A DNA stretch of 64,000 nt from JAZGGS01 sp963714405 (GCA_963714405.1 CAVQOH010000002.1:310001-374000), one strand, 5' to 3'; numbered from the stretch's first letter, positions 1-8,904 are shown. Notes: generated from the sequence alone by a model not told the origin. Program-made: numbers and translations.

Positions 1-552
1 TATGGTAATTTCTGCTGTATCGATTCCATAGGGACAAAAAAGGGAGCAACGGCGGCATTGGGTGCATTGATAAAAGTAATAAAACCACTCTTTTATAACA
101 TCGATTGTAAGCTCGCGTGAGCCGGCAAACTTGCCAAATACTTTTCCGGCAGCAGTAAAATCATTTCGGTAAACTGATCTTAAAAGCTCAGCTCTGAGTA
201 CAGGCATGTTTTTAGGATCACCCGAACCGATAAAAAAGTGGCATTTATCAGAACAAGCGCCACAGCGGACACATATATCCATAAATACTTTAAGTGAGCG
301 GAATTTATCTAACCTATCTTTTAATCCTTCAAGAATAATTTGTTTCCAGTTATCAGGTAATTTCCAATCAGGATTAGTAGGCTGCCATTGCCTCGGATTT
401 GGAAGCTGTAAATATTCTACATTTTTAGGAATACCGCTGTAATTAAAAGAACCGTGCTTAATTTCAATAGCAGGATCCATCCAGCTTTTGCGTGTGGGTT
501 TATAATTAATATTTTCTGCAATTTCTTCAGGTTGTAATTTTGATTCAGACAT
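1..552 (-). CDS. dsrK: DsrK, iron-sulfur subunit of the DsrMKJOP complex (partial, C-terminus outside window)
   Basis: This reading frame is open from an ATG at 552 to the left edge, giving 184 residues of an HdrD-like protein. Two ferredoxin-type clusters are visible: CVRCGACSDKC near residue 90 and CTQCRRCSLFCP near residue 165. The C-terminal CCG domains that hold the catalytic cluster in this family lie beyond the edge. DsrK is the cytoplasmic subunit of the DsrMKJOP membrane complex, thought to pass electrons between menaquinol and the DsrC trisulfide or disulfide. It follows dsrM by 2 bp. The 50 residues around the cysteines (GSGDPKNMPVLRAELL) match DsrK better than GlpC or HdrD. dsrJOP may follow off-window. 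Confidence 0.9.
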   Translation of the reverse strand, partial: MSESKLQPEEIAENINYKPTRKSWMDPAIEIKHGSFNYSGIPKNVEYLQLPNPRQWQPTNPDWKLPDNWKQIILEGLKDRLDKFRSLKVFMDICVRCGACSDKCHFFIGSGDPKNMPVLRAELLRSVYRNDFTAAGKVFGKFAGSRELTIDVIKEWFYYFYQCTQCRRCSLFCPYGIDTAEITI

Positions 553-554
553 TT

Positions 555-1547
555 TTATTCCTTCTCTACTGGTAAACCAGATGCTTTCATTTTATCTCTG
601 AATTCATCTTCATATTCTTCATATGTATGAACTCTTACAGGATAATTCCACGGGTTTATATGTCTTTTCATACGGTTATTATTTGCTAAATTTCTTGTTG
701 GAGATAGAAAAACACCGGGCATATGTAACAGTTTACTAAACGGAAAGTATATTAATAGCACACAAACAAGAAACAAATGAATAAAAAACATCACGCCAAT
801 TCCCACCGGAATTACTGGCTGAAAACTGAATAGCCCAATTGCCAGTTCTTTAACTGCCACAATATCAACTTTTGTAAAATAGCGCATTAAAATACCTGTA
901 AGCGAAATAGCTAAAAGAAGCAGCAGAGGGAAATAATCTGAAACCAAGGAAAAATATTTTAATTTGGGATCGACCACTCTGCGTAAAAAAAGAAATGTTA
1001 ATGCGGCAACAATTACAATGTTAGTTATATAAATTATTGGTACACCAACCTGGAAAAATCCGTCAAGGTTTTGTAAGAATGGCACAAAAACAGGAATTGG
1101 CTCCGTAAAATATCTGAAGTGCCTTAAAAAAATAATCAGGAAAGACCAATGGAATGCCAGAGCACCAACCCATAAATATTTACTGCTTCCATAAACTAAA
1201 GTTGGGCCGTTTTTTAATTCTGCTTTTGTATTTCTAAATAATGACCGGAACAGGAAAACCTCTAGTAGCATTCTTCCAATAACACCCAATGTAGAATGCG
1301 GACTTTCAAGGTAACTGTTTTTTATCCACGGAAGTGATTTCTGCTGACCTGCAACTGTTGGAATCCTAAACGGAACAGGTGATTTTGCCCAGTTAATAAC
1401 TTTTAGAATTATACCAATTACAAACAGTACAATCGCTAAATACGGAATTATAACACCAAAAACGAATTGCAAATTAGCAAACTCTGCGCCAACGATAGCC
1501 AAAACGATTAACAATACAAGCGCAAAAAAAGAAAATAGAATATTCAT
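555..1547 (-). CDS. dsrM: DsrM, membrane cytochrome b subunit of DsrMKJOP
   Basis: A 330-residue protein with an N-terminal hydrophobic hairpin and a NarI-like four-to-five helix domain from about residue 120 onward, with several membrane histidines (for example FHWSFLIIFLRHFRYF and FFIHLFLVCVLL) that can ligate two b hemes. In sulfite- and sulfate-respiring bacteria DsrM oxidises or reduces menaquinone and exchanges electrons with DsrK. It lies directly upstream of dsrK, and downstream of dsrC and the RsbRD-domain gene, the usual order in many sulfate reducers. Length fits the family. The start is a normal ATG preceded by AAGGAG (complement of cttctcctt). Confidence 0.9.
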   Translation of the reverse strand: MNILFSFFALVLLIVLAIVGAEFANLQFVFGVIIPYLAIVLFVIGIILKVINWAKSPVPFRIPTVAGQQKSLPWIKNSYLESPHSTLGVIGRMLLEVFLFRSLFRNTKAELKNGPTLVYGSSKYLWVGALAFHWSFLIIFLRHFRYFTEPIPVFVPFLQNLDGFFQVGVPIIYITNIVIVAALTFLFLRRVVDPKLKYFSLVSDYFPLLLLLAISLTGILMRYFTKVDIVAVKELAIGLFSFQPVIPVGIGVMFFIHLFLVCVLLIYFPFSKLLHMPGVFLSPTRNLANNNRMKRHINPWNYPVRVHTYEEYEDEFRDKMKASGLPVEKE

Positions 1548-1646
1548 TAATTTATTTCTCCTTGTAGAAGAATGTTCATATCACATACATGAACGTTTTA
1601 ACCAGTGATTCACTCAAAATTTTTCCAGCAAAACAAAGTTCTGTTT

Positions 1647-2142
1647 TTATACATCTCCAATCGGGGTACTAATTTTATTCTGATTATATTTTGCTTCATT
1701 CATTCTAATCTGAAAAACTTTTTCTCTCGCCTGCATATACAAATTAAAAGCAATAAGGACTGTTTTATCAATTACTGTTTCAAACCGAATAAATTGAACT
1801 GCCATTTTATCCAGACCAATCTCCTCTTTAATTTCAGCTTTTACTATCTCTTTTAACTGGAAGATAAATTGAACAGCATCGGCAGGGGTAAAATTTTGAA
1901 TGGCTCGTATCTTAATAATATCAATTAAAAGCAGAGATACTTGATCAAAATCCGTTTCACCAATTATTTCATCATAAATTGCTTTTGCATTCTTAGAAAT
2001 AATGCTTCCTACAGGATTGCTGAATTGATTTTTTTCCATTATTTAAAAACTTTGATGATTCGGAGGAGTATGAATCAAGGATTTGTTTGACCCACTCGTC
2101 AACAATTTGTGATTTGTATTTTTGAAGCAACTCGTAAAGCAT
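1647..2142 (-). CDS. RsbRD N-terminal-domain protein next to dsrM, interrupted by a frameshift
   Basis: The open frame from 2039 gives 130 residues that begin in mid-domain (EKNQFSNPVGSIIS). Reading upstream in another frame, an ATG at 2142 gives LYELLQKYKSQIVDEWVKQ and then a DSYSSESSKFL segment, which is the expected first helix pair of RsbRD/RsbR N-terminal domains. The two pieces join if one base is removed near 2036-2048. The intact protein would be about 165 residues. Such globin-like sensor domains are known neighbours of dsrMKJOP in sulfate reducers, and their role is not established. The C-terminal piece alone may still be made from the ATG at 2039. The frame break could be an assembly error. 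Confidence 0.75.
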
Positions 2143-2300
2143 ACGAATTAGAGAAATTTGTTATTCAAACAGAACATTTATTTTTTATTTCATTTTTTCT
2201 GCAGCAGTAAAAACTTACCAGAGGTTAACACTTCTGGATTGAAATTAAAGCCGCAGAAAAACTGATGTTATTAAAAAATTTCTTACAACATAGAATTATT

Positions 2301-2618
2301 TTATACGCATCCGGTTGGTTTTGTTAATCCAGCTACTTTACAAGCTCCTTTTGCCGGACCAGATGGATATAGTTGATAAATCTGGTTAAGTGTAAAGCCA
2401 GTACCTTTGCAAAGCTTTCTTATCATAGGTGCAATACCAAATTGTTTATAATAATCACGAAGGTAGTGAACGACTTTCCAATGATCTTCTGTCATTTCTT
2501 CCACATCTTCAGTTGTGGCTAAAGCTTTTGCAACTTCTTCATTCCAAGATTCGGGTTCCTGGATGAATCCATCTTCATCGACTTCAATTTTTATATCTCC
2601 ATATTCAAAGAATGGCAT
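2301..2618 (-). CDS. dsrC: DsrC, sulfur-carrier substrate of DsrAB
   Basis: A 105-residue TusE/DsrC family protein. The C-terminal arm holds both redox cysteines (ACKVAGLTKPTGCV): the penultimate Cys and a second one eleven positions upstream. This is the signature of true DsrC rather than TusE, which has only the last one. DsrC accepts sulfite-derived sulfur from DsrAB as a trisulfide, which the DsrMKJOP membrane complex (and possibly DsrL) then reduces. The EDHWKVVHYLRDYY core is typical. It sits between dsrL and dsrM; the 260 bp to the next gene is mostly the frameshifted RsbRD reading frame. ATG start with an AAAGGATT-type site upstream. Confidence 0.97.
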   Translation of the reverse strand: MPFFEYGDIKIEVDEDGFIQEPESWNEEVAKALATTEDVEEMTEDHWKVVHYLRDYYKQFGIAPMIRKLCKGTGFTLNQIYQLYPSGPAKGACKVAGLTKPTGCV

Positions 2619-2667
2619 AATATTAATCCTTTATATTTTATTGATAGTTTAACATTGATATTAATTA

Positions 2668-4353
2668 TTATTTCATTTCTATATAACCGCAAGGGCAATT
2701 CTCAGCACATTTTTTGCAGCCATTGCAAAAATCCATTTTAAATTTATATGGTTCATATTTTTTAAGCGGTTTTACAATCGCTTGATCCTGGCAGTAACTC
2801 CAGCATGTACCACAATCAAAGCAGGAAGCACAGCTCATACATCTCATAGCTTCGTTAATAACTTGTTCTTCAGTTAGTGTTGAATTGATTTCCAATCCCA
2901 ATTCTTTCAACCTGTCTTCGGTAGGTAATTCAAAAGCTTCATTCCTGGCTTTGCTTTCGTAATAACTTAATACCATTTTATCATGAGTAATAACAGGTTT
3001 TTCTTCAACTGGTTCCGGTTCAATATTACGGAATCGGTTATGAATTGTTTCCGCTGCTTTTCTTCCCTGAAAGATTGCTATTGTTGCGAGACCAAGTTCT
3101 ATATTATCTCCGCCAGCAAATGTTTTTGGATCTTTTGTTTGACCGTTTTCATCAGTTTTAATCCAGTCTTTTCCTTCATGAAGATTATCTAAGCCGGTAA
3201 AGTCTGGTTCCTGGCTGATGGCAGCAATTACCGTAGTTGTATCTATATAAAAGAAATCATCAGCAATGGGTACAGGTCTTCTTCTTCCTGATTCATCAGG
3301 TTCACCCAATTCCATTTTCTGACATTTCATTTTAGTAATAAGATCACCATCTTTTTCAAATTCAACCGGAGCTGCTAAAAATTCCAGTTTCACACCTTCT
3401 TCTTCAGCTCCAATAATTTCAGCATCAATTGCGGGCATTTCAGCTTTTGTTCTACGGTAAACTACTGTAACCTCCGCACCCAGTCTTCGTGAAATCCGTG
3501 CAGCATCAATCGCGGTATCACCTCCGCCAACCACTAGTACTTTATCTCCCACTTCAATTTTTTCACCGGAATTTATTTTATTTAAAAATTCTGTTCCAGT
3601 AAAAACATTTGAAGCATCTTCATTTGGGATTCCAAGCAGTTTTCCTTTATGAGCACCAATTCCAACAAAAATTGCATCGTAGTTTTTTTGAAGATCTTCG
3701 TAAGGAGTATCTTTACCAATTATATGATTACATTTAATTTCAACTCCAAAATCCTCAATTCGTTTTATCTCTTTATCAAGAATATCAGGTGGAAGCCTGT
3801 AATCCGGAATTCCATATCTTAACATTCCACCCGGTTTACTAAAAGCTTCAAATACAGTTACTTTATAACCTCTTCTTGCAAGCTGGTATGCGCAGGACAG
3901 ACCAGCAGGACCAGCACCTATTATGGCAACTTTTTCCGTATGTGCTTCTTCGGTTAATTTTTTAAATTGAAAATTATTTTCTAGTGCATAATCCCCAAGG
4001 AAGCGCTCTATATTGTTAATTCCAACCGCACCTTCTTTTTCAATCCTGTTGCAATCATCTTCACAAGGATGAGGACAAACTCTACCACAAACCGATGGGA
4101 AAGGACTTGTTTCAGTTAGAATATTCCAAGCCATTTCAAAAGATTCGTGATTGGTTCTTTCTGCACCTTCAGTATGACTGATAGTGGTAATAATTTCTCT
4201 TATCTTGTTACCGCTTGGACAATTATTTTTACATGGAGGTGTTTTATCAACATAATAAGGACGCAGCGGTGAAGATTCAACAGAAGACCCTCCTGCACCT
4301 GAACCCCTTAGACTTCCCAACCCCTTTTTCTTTTTCTTTACAATTTTAGCCAT
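2668..4353 (-). CDS. dsrL: DsrL, NAD(P)H:DsrAB/DsrC oxidoreductase (GltD-like flavoprotein)
   Basis: A 561-residue iron-sulfur flavoprotein. In order: a basic N-terminus, a Cys-rich cluster region (PPCKNNCPSG, CGRVCPHPCEDDC), an FAD Rossmann motif (IIGAGPAGLSCAYQLARRG near residue 145), an NAD(P)H motif (VVGGGDTAIDAARISRRLGA near 275), and a C-terminal two-cluster ferredoxin region (CMSCASCFDCGTC and CNGCKKCAENCPCG). It resembles the small subunit of glutamate synthase, but there is no gltB partner and the C-terminal ferredoxin extension and dsr context identify DsrL. The family links the NAD(P)H pool to DsrAB. It is known from sulfur oxidisers and, as DsrL-2, from some reducers. The shorter length fits the latter, but subclass needs a tree. 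Confidence 0.9.
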   Translation of the reverse strand: MAKIVKKKKKGLGSLRGSGAGGSSVESSPLRPYYVDKTPPCKNNCPSGNKIREIITTISHTEGAERTNHESFEMAWNILTETSPFPSVCGRVCPHPCEDDCNRIEKEGAVGINNIERFLGDYALENNFQFKKLTEEAHTEKVAIIGAGPAGLSCAYQLARRGYKVTVFEAFSKPGGMLRYGIPDYRLPPDILDKEIKRIEDFGVEIKCNHIIGKDTPYEDLQKNYDAIFVGIGAHKGKLLGIPNEDASNVFTGTEFLNKINSGEKIEVGDKVLVVGGGDTAIDAARISRRLGAEVTVVYRRTKAEMPAIDAEIIGAEEEGVKLEFLAAPVEFEKDGDLITKMKCQKMELGEPDESGRRRPVPIADDFFYIDTTTVIAAISQEPDFTGLDNLHEGKDWIKTDENGQTKDPKTFAGGDNIELGLATIAIFQGRKAAETIHNRFRNIEPEPVEEKPVITHDKMVLSYYESKARNEAFELPTEDRLKELGLEINSTLTEEQVINEAMRCMSCASCFDCGTCWSYCQDQAIVKPLKKYEPYKFKMDFCNGCKKCAENCPCGYIEMK

Positions 4354-4410
4354 TTAAGTGCTCCTTGATTTTTACTCTGCGGAATATCTCTTATATCAAT
4401 TAAATGAACA

Positions 4411-4845
4411 TTATCCTGCATAAGGATACATTCCACGTTTAACATCTTCTAGTTGAGCTAAAACTTCATTATGCTTTTGCTCATCAGTCATCAGGTAACC
4501 TAACAGGTAACGTACTATAAAACTATTACTGTTCTTTTTTGATTCTTCTGCTAACCTGATGGTCTCCTTTTCAAGCTCAATATGTTTTTCAATCATTCCC
4601 CAAACTTCACTCAATTCTTCAGGTTGCAGTTGAATCGCTTGTTTTTCAAAACTATCTATGATAAGCTGCTGCACTTTTTTGTGCATTGCAGAATCTTGTT
4701 TAATAATTTCCATAACCTGCCGTACTACAGGATTTTTTGTTTTTGCAATAATATCTGAGGTTGATTTTACTGATGCATCTTCAATCGTTTGCCACTTTTT
4801 TAAAGTAGCAACCAGTTTTTCATTTAATTCTTTTTGTTTTGCCAT
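4411..4845 (-). CDS. Ferritin-like four-helix protein within the dsr operon
   Basis: About 144 residues, almost entirely helical, with carboxylate and histidine pairs spaced as in rubrerythrin/ferritin-like diiron proteins (MIEKHIELEKET near residue 85, TDEQKHNEVLAQ near 125). I set the start at the ATG at 4845, because AAGGA lies seven bases upstream. The longer reading to 4860 would begin with TTG and would overlap dsrN. The stop-to-start gap to dsrN is only a few bases, so it is surely cotranscribed. The metal content and role are unknown. Protection of the sulfite reductase cofactors from oxygen or peroxide, or iron storage, are guesses from fold and context. Confidence 0.75.
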   Translation of the reverse strand: MAKQKELNEKLVATLKKWQTIEDASVKSTSDIIAKTKNPVVRQVMEIIKQDSAMHKKVQQLIIDSFEKQAIQLQPEELSEVWGMIEKHIELEKETIRLAEESKKNSNSFIVRYLLGYLMTDEQKHNEVLAQLEDVKRGMYPYAG

Positions 4846-4849
4846 TTTG

Positions 4850-6268
4850 TTATCCTTCAATTAATGTTGTAGTTTTTTTTAAATCCTGGTACCTTTTTGC
4901 ACATTTTATCATTCCATTAATCCACTGTGGTGTGGCTAGTGCATGAATATGTATATAACTCGCAAATACGTTTTTATAGTAAAGCCCATCACGCTTTTCA
5001 AAACAACCAACTCCACGCGAAACTGATAAGCAACTATTAATCTCTAAGTCGTGTTCAATTATTTTCGAGTAATGAAATTCATGTCCTTTTAGTAAAGTTC
5101 CAGTTTCATAAAAAGGGTTTTCTTTATCAACAGCAGCTTCGCAATAGCCATGCCCCTGGGGTTTATCATACATTTTTATTTTGATAGGCAGAATACCTGA
5201 AAGTTCAAATTTCTTTTCTTTCCATTCTATTTCTTCAGCAAGATAGATCAATCCGCCGCATTCAGCATAAATTGGCAAACCCTCATCAGCTAATCGCTTT
5301 ATTGAAGCAATTATCTCGCGGTTCATCGTGAGATTCTTCAGATTGGTTTCAGGAAAACCACCACCTATATACAACGCATCCAAATTTTCTAATTTATTGT
5401 TATCTATTGATGAAATGGGTATTAAGTTTGCTCCAGCATCTTGTAGCTGCTCTAGGTTTTCAGGATAGTAAAAAGAGAATGCCTGATCTTTAAAGTAACC
5501 AATGTTAACTTTATCAATAAATTGAGTGAAGTTTTCATTGCCAGTTTCAGCTTCCTCAATAAGCACAGGTGCACTTTGTGCTATTTTTAACACTTCTGAT
5601 AAATCAATATTTACTTCAATAATGTTTCGAAGATCTTCAAGTATTGTAGTTTTTTTATCAAACTCATCAGGAGTTACTAAGCCCAAATGCCTTGATGGTA
5701 AAATATATCTATCAGGAAGTTTTGGTATCATACCTACGACAGGTACACCTGTTATTTCTTCAATGGCTTCTTTGGCTACTCTGCCATGTCTTTCGCCAGC
5801 GACCTGGTTAAGAATTACACCTGCAATATTTAATTTAGGATCAAGTTTTGTGCATCCAAGAATTAAAGCTGCTGCTGTTCTTGTTACTTTAGAAATATTT
5901 TGAACAATTATAGCAGGTGCTTCAAGTAATTTCGCTAGTTCAGCAGTACTGTGTGTTCCTTGCCTGTCTGCCCCATCAAATAACCCTCGATTTCCTTCAA
6001 TAATATTTAAACCATTTATTACAGCATTTTTTAAAAATGAATTTTTTACTTTTGGAAATCCCATTAGGTAGGTATCAAGATTTCTGGCAGGTTTGCCTGA
6101 AGACAAACTAATCCAGGCAGAATCAATATAATCCGGTCCTTTTTTAAAACCGGAAACATTCATTCCCTGTTGCATAAAATAATTAAGCAACCCGCAGGAG
6201 ACCATAGTTTTTCCTGAATCACCTGCAAGGCCACATATAATTGCTCTTGGATAGTTTTCAGAAATCAT
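4850..6268 (-). CDS. dsrN: DsrN, siroheme amidase (CbiA/CobB-like)
   Basis: A 472-residue glutamine-dependent amidotransferase of the cobyrinate a,c-diamide synthase type. The N-terminal half has a dethiobiotin-synthetase-like P-loop (GLAGDSGKTMVSCGLL) and the KGPDYID motif. The C-terminal half is a class I glutaminase with the nucleophilic Cys in YAECGGLIYL near residue 345 and a His in KGHEFHYSK. Next to dsrABD this is DsrN, which amidates siroheme to the siroamide found in dissimilatory sulfite reductases. A cobalamin role is less likely, as no other cob or cbi gene is nearby. It follows dsrD by about 25 bp. Confidence 0.92.
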   Translation of the reverse strand: MISENYPRAIICGLAGDSGKTMVSCGLLNYFMQQGMNVSGFKKGPDYIDSAWISLSSGKPARNLDTYLMGFPKVKNSFLKNAVINGLNIIEGNRGLFDGADRQGTHSTAELAKLLEAPAIIVQNISKVTRTAAALILGCTKLDPKLNIAGVILNQVAGERHGRVAKEAIEEITGVPVVGMIPKLPDRYILPSRHLGLVTPDEFDKKTTILEDLRNIIEVNIDLSEVLKIAQSAPVLIEEAETGNENFTQFIDKVNIGYFKDQAFSFYYPENLEQLQDAGANLIPISSIDNNKLENLDALYIGGGFPETNLKNLTMNREIIASIKRLADEGLPIYAECGGLIYLAEEIEWKEKKFELSGILPIKIKMYDKPQGHGYCEAAVDKENPFYETGTLLKGHEFHYSKIIEHDLEINSCLSVSRGVGCFEKRDGLYYKNVFASYIHIHALATPQWINGMIKCAKRYQDLKKTTTLIEG

Positions 6269-6293
6269 AGATTTTTACAAATTCCAATTGCTA

Positions 6294-6542
6294 CTAATTT
6301 TCAGCACCTTCTTTATGAGGTATCTCTATAAAGCTGCCGCCAAAATATGTGTAAACGCATTTACCCGATTCAACTAATTCCCTAATAGCACTCTTTGCTA
6401 ATTTTTTATCACATTTGTCTCCAAACATTTCCAATACTGCTTTAGTTAAATCAGTCGCTTTCCACTTCTTCTGACCCATGCTTTCCTTTATCAGCTTATA
6501 CATTGCATCAGCAACTTCTTCTAGTTTTACTTGATCAGCCAT
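6294..6542 (-). CDS. dsrD: DsrD, winged-helix activator of DsrAB
   Basis: An 82-residue protein with a winged-helix pattern and the conserved core KKWKATDLTKAVLEMFGDK. DsrD is an allosteric activator of sulfite reduction by DsrAB and is generally taken as a marker of enzymes running in the reductive direction. It lies 10 bp downstream of dsrB, its usual position. The ATG is preceded by AAGGAGATAGAA. The length matches the family (about 75-80 residues). Confidence 0.95.
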   Translation of the reverse strand: MADQVKLEEVADAMYKLIKESMGQKKWKATDLTKAVLEMFGDKCDKKLAKSAIRELVESGKCVYTYFGGSFIEIPHKEGAEN

Positions 6543-6552
6543 TTCTATCTCC

Positions 6553-7635
6553 TTAATGAGTTAATTGTGCAGATCTCTTATATGTTAAACCTGCATGTTT
6601 AAAGTCATCAATATGTTCTTTTCTAAATTCTATACCTGTCATCTGGAAGAATCTTGGCCAGCCAATACGGTTTATCCACTCACCCATTCTTTCGTATGGT
6701 TTTGCATTTGCTGCCCATATTTCCACAAGATTTTTAACTGCATCAACAACTTCCGGCCATCTTGGCGGATTATTAGGAATAAACGGAATTGCTAATTTTG
6801 AAAACATTGGTTCACTTCTTGCATTGGAAACCTTTCCTCCAACCCAGATAGAAACGCCATCATTCAATGGATCATTTAACGGCATTGCAGGGCATACTGT
6901 ATAACAGTTAGCACAGAACATACACCGTTCTTCTATTACTTCAACCGATGGTTTACCATTGTGTGTAGCTGGTTTGATTGCAGCAGTAGGACATGATGAA
7001 ACAACCATTGGAACTTCGCACATTGAATTTAATCTGCTATAATCAGTTTTGGGAGGACGCCTATGAATTCCTAGTATTGCAATATCGGAACAGTGAACTG
7101 CACCGCACATATTTAAGCAGCAAGCTAAGGCAACACGAAGTTTAGCAGGTAATTTTGTATCGGTAAAATATTCAATTAGTTCATCCATAACTGATTTAAC
7201 AATACCAGATGCATCAGTGGCTGCTGAATGGCAATGCACCCATCCCTGAGTGTGAACAATATTTGAGATTGAATTGCCAACCCCACCTACCGGGTGCCCA
7301 AATTCTTGAAGCTCTTTAATTAAGGGATCAATCTTTGATTTATCTGATAATAAAAATTCTACATTATTACGACTTGTAAATCTTAAGTAGCCATCACAAT
7401 ACTTATCTGCTAAATCCGCATATAATCTTATCTTATCGATACCAAGTAAACGGGGTGAACTTGCACGAACTGAATATAATTTAGCATCCGTTTCAGAAAC
7501 ATGAACCATTACACCTGGTTTAACAATTTCATGGTACTTCCATTTACCGTAATTTTCTTTAATTATTGGAGGCAGGAATTTTTCATAATGAGGTGGACCT
7601 ATATCGGTAATCCTTTTCTTTTTTTCTTCAGCCAT
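6553..7635 (-). CDS. dsrB: DsrB, dissimilatory sulfite reductase beta subunit
   Basis: A 360-residue siroheme/iron-sulfur enzyme subunit. Visible hallmarks are the HTQGWVHCHSAATDASG segment, the siroheme-cluster cysteines (ACCLNMCGAVHCSD near residue 170), the HRRPP segment and an inserted ferredoxin domain (CMFCANCYTVCPAMP near residue 240). It forms the alpha2beta2 core with DsrA and reduces sulfite, with DsrC as co-substrate. In DsrAB the catalytic siroheme is on this subunit. It follows dsrA by 57 bp and precedes dsrD, a standard order. Length is normal and no key residue seems missing. Confidence 0.97.
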   Translation of the reverse strand: MAEEKKKRITDIGPPHYEKFLPPIIKENYGKWKYHEIVKPGVMVHVSETDAKLYSVRASSPRLLGIDKIRLYADLADKYCDGYLRFTSRNNVEFLLSDKSKIDPLIKELQEFGHPVGGVGNSISNIVHTQGWVHCHSAATDASGIVKSVMDELIEYFTDTKLPAKLRVALACCLNMCGAVHCSDIAILGIHRRPPKTDYSRLNSMCEVPMVVSSCPTAAIKPATHNGKPSVEVIEERCMFCANCYTVCPAMPLNDPLNDGVSIWVGGKVSNARSEPMFSKLAIPFIPNNPPRWPEVVDAVKNLVEIWAANAKPYERMGEWINRIGWPRFFQMTGIEFRKEHIDDFKHAGLTYKRSAQLTH

Positions 7636-7692
7636 TTTAATATTCCTTATGTTATATTATTTAAACTTTTTTTGTTTATTTATTGTTAAAGA

Positions 7693-8904
7693 TTACTTTT
7701 CTTCTTCTGCTTCTTCTTCATCTTCCTCAAAATATTCTTCATAAAATACGTAAGGATTTTCCCTTGGATGAGCAACCATTTGAGGAACTGGCTCAACTCC
7801 GATTGCTTCTAGGAAATTACCTAATCCAACTCTTTGAATGAATTCTCCTACTCTTTCCCTGTTCTTTCCTTCTTCAGCCCATATCTCATGTATTGCATCA
7901 ACCAGTTCTATAAGTTCAGTATAAGGTTCTTCAAGCTTTATAAAAGGAACAAGAACCGATGAGAGCAAAGCACCTTCAACAATAGGAGCTTTAGATCCTA
8001 TAAGTATTGTAGCACCTTTATCTTTGCCAGGGCGCAGTGCTTTTGGCATTACGTTTATACAATGCATACATTTTCTACAAGCCTTATTATCAATTGTTAA
8101 TTTTTCTCCATCCCACTCCATACATTTAGCTGGGCAATTACCAACAACATCTCTTTGAATATTCATTCCGGATTTTGCATATTCAGTTACGGCTTTATTA
8201 TCCATTCGTATCGCATCGCGCCATGTTCCTATGATTGACATATCTGCTCTTGCGACAGATGCAACGCAATCATTAGGGCAGCCTGCCATTTTGAATTTCC
8301 ATTTATATGGAAATGCAGGTCTATGCAGTTCATCCTGGTAATGCATTGTTAAGAAATATGTTAATTTCATCGTATCATAGCACGCCCATTCACATCTTGC
8401 CTCTCCGCAACAGCAGCTCGGAGTTCTAACATCTGAACCGGAACCACCCAAATCGAAACCAGCTTCTGTAAGTTTAGCAAAGATTGGTTCCAATTCTTCC
8501 GTTCTTGTACCTAAAAATATTATATCTCCCGTAGAACCATGCATATTTGTTAATCCTGATCCGTGTTCTTCCCATATTTTGCATAATGTTCTAAGTGCTT
8601 CTGATGTGTAAAACCATCCTGCAGGTTGGTTAACACGGAGGGTGTGAAAGTGTGAAACATTAGGAAAGTCCTCCGGTAAATCTGAATATCTACCAATAAC
8701 TCCTCCACCATAACCTAAAACTCCGACTATACCACCGTGTTTCCAGTGTCCAATTTTTTCTTCATATGAACGTTCGAGTTGACCCAATAAGTCTTTTGCC
8801 ATTGGACTTTTTTCGGCCTCTTTTTTAATTTCTTTTACGAAACTCGGCCATGGACCTTTTTCAAGTTCATCTAATTTTGGTGTTTTACCATTTCCTTTAG
8901 CCAT
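7693..8904 (-). CDS. dsrA: DsrA, dissimilatory sulfite reductase alpha subunit
   Basis: A 403-residue protein with the DsrA signatures: SGSDVRTPSCCCGEARCEWACYD around residues 155-180, the second cluster pair AGCPNDC near residue 210, and an inserted ferredoxin domain (ACRKCMHCINVMPKALRPG near 275). The C-terminus is very acidic (EEDEEEAEEEK). With DsrB it catalyses the six-electron reduction of sulfite. The start ATG is preceded by AAAGGAGCAAAC. Unlike many dsr loci, two membrane-protein genes lie upstream and appear cotranscribed, though the 90 bp gap could also hold a promoter. Confidence 0.97.
   Translation of the reverse strand: MAKGNGKTPKLDELEKGPWPSFVKEIKKEAEKSPMAKDLLGQLERSYEEKIGHWKHGGIVGVLGYGGGVIGRYSDLPEDFPNVSHFHTLRVNQPAGWFYTSEALRTLCKIWEEHGSGLTNMHGSTGDIIFLGTRTEELEPIFAKLTEAGFDLGGSGSDVRTPSCCCGEARCEWACYDTMKLTYFLTMHYQDELHRPAFPYKWKFKMAGCPNDCVASVARADMSIIGTWRDAIRMDNKAVTEYAKSGMNIQRDVVGNCPAKCMEWDGEKLTIDNKACRKCMHCINVMPKALRPGKDKGATILIGSKAPIVEGALLSSVLVPFIKLEEPYTELIELVDAIHEIWAEEGKNRERVGEFIQRVGLGNFLEAIGVEPVPQMVAHPRENPYVFYEEYFEEDEEEAEEEK

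Noticed and set aside
1548..1646. Hairpin GTTCAT...ATGAAC before dsrM (near 1573-1593)
   Set aside because: Only six AT-rich pairs with a nine-base loop and no T run; too weak to call a terminator or attenuator.
1605..1856. Plus-strand open frame of 83 codons in the dsr operon
   Set aside because: It is antisense to the RsbRD gene, with composition typical of a shadow (Phe/Asn/Ile-rich).
2668..4353. Glutamate synthase small subunit
   Set aside because: No large subunit is nearby, a C-terminal two-cluster ferredoxin domain is present, and it lies between dsr genes, so DsrL is the better call.
4850..6268. Cobalamin biosynthesis gene (cobB/cbiA)
   Set aside because: The fold is the same, but the position right after dsrABD and the lack of other cobalamin genes fit DsrN, the siroheme amidase.
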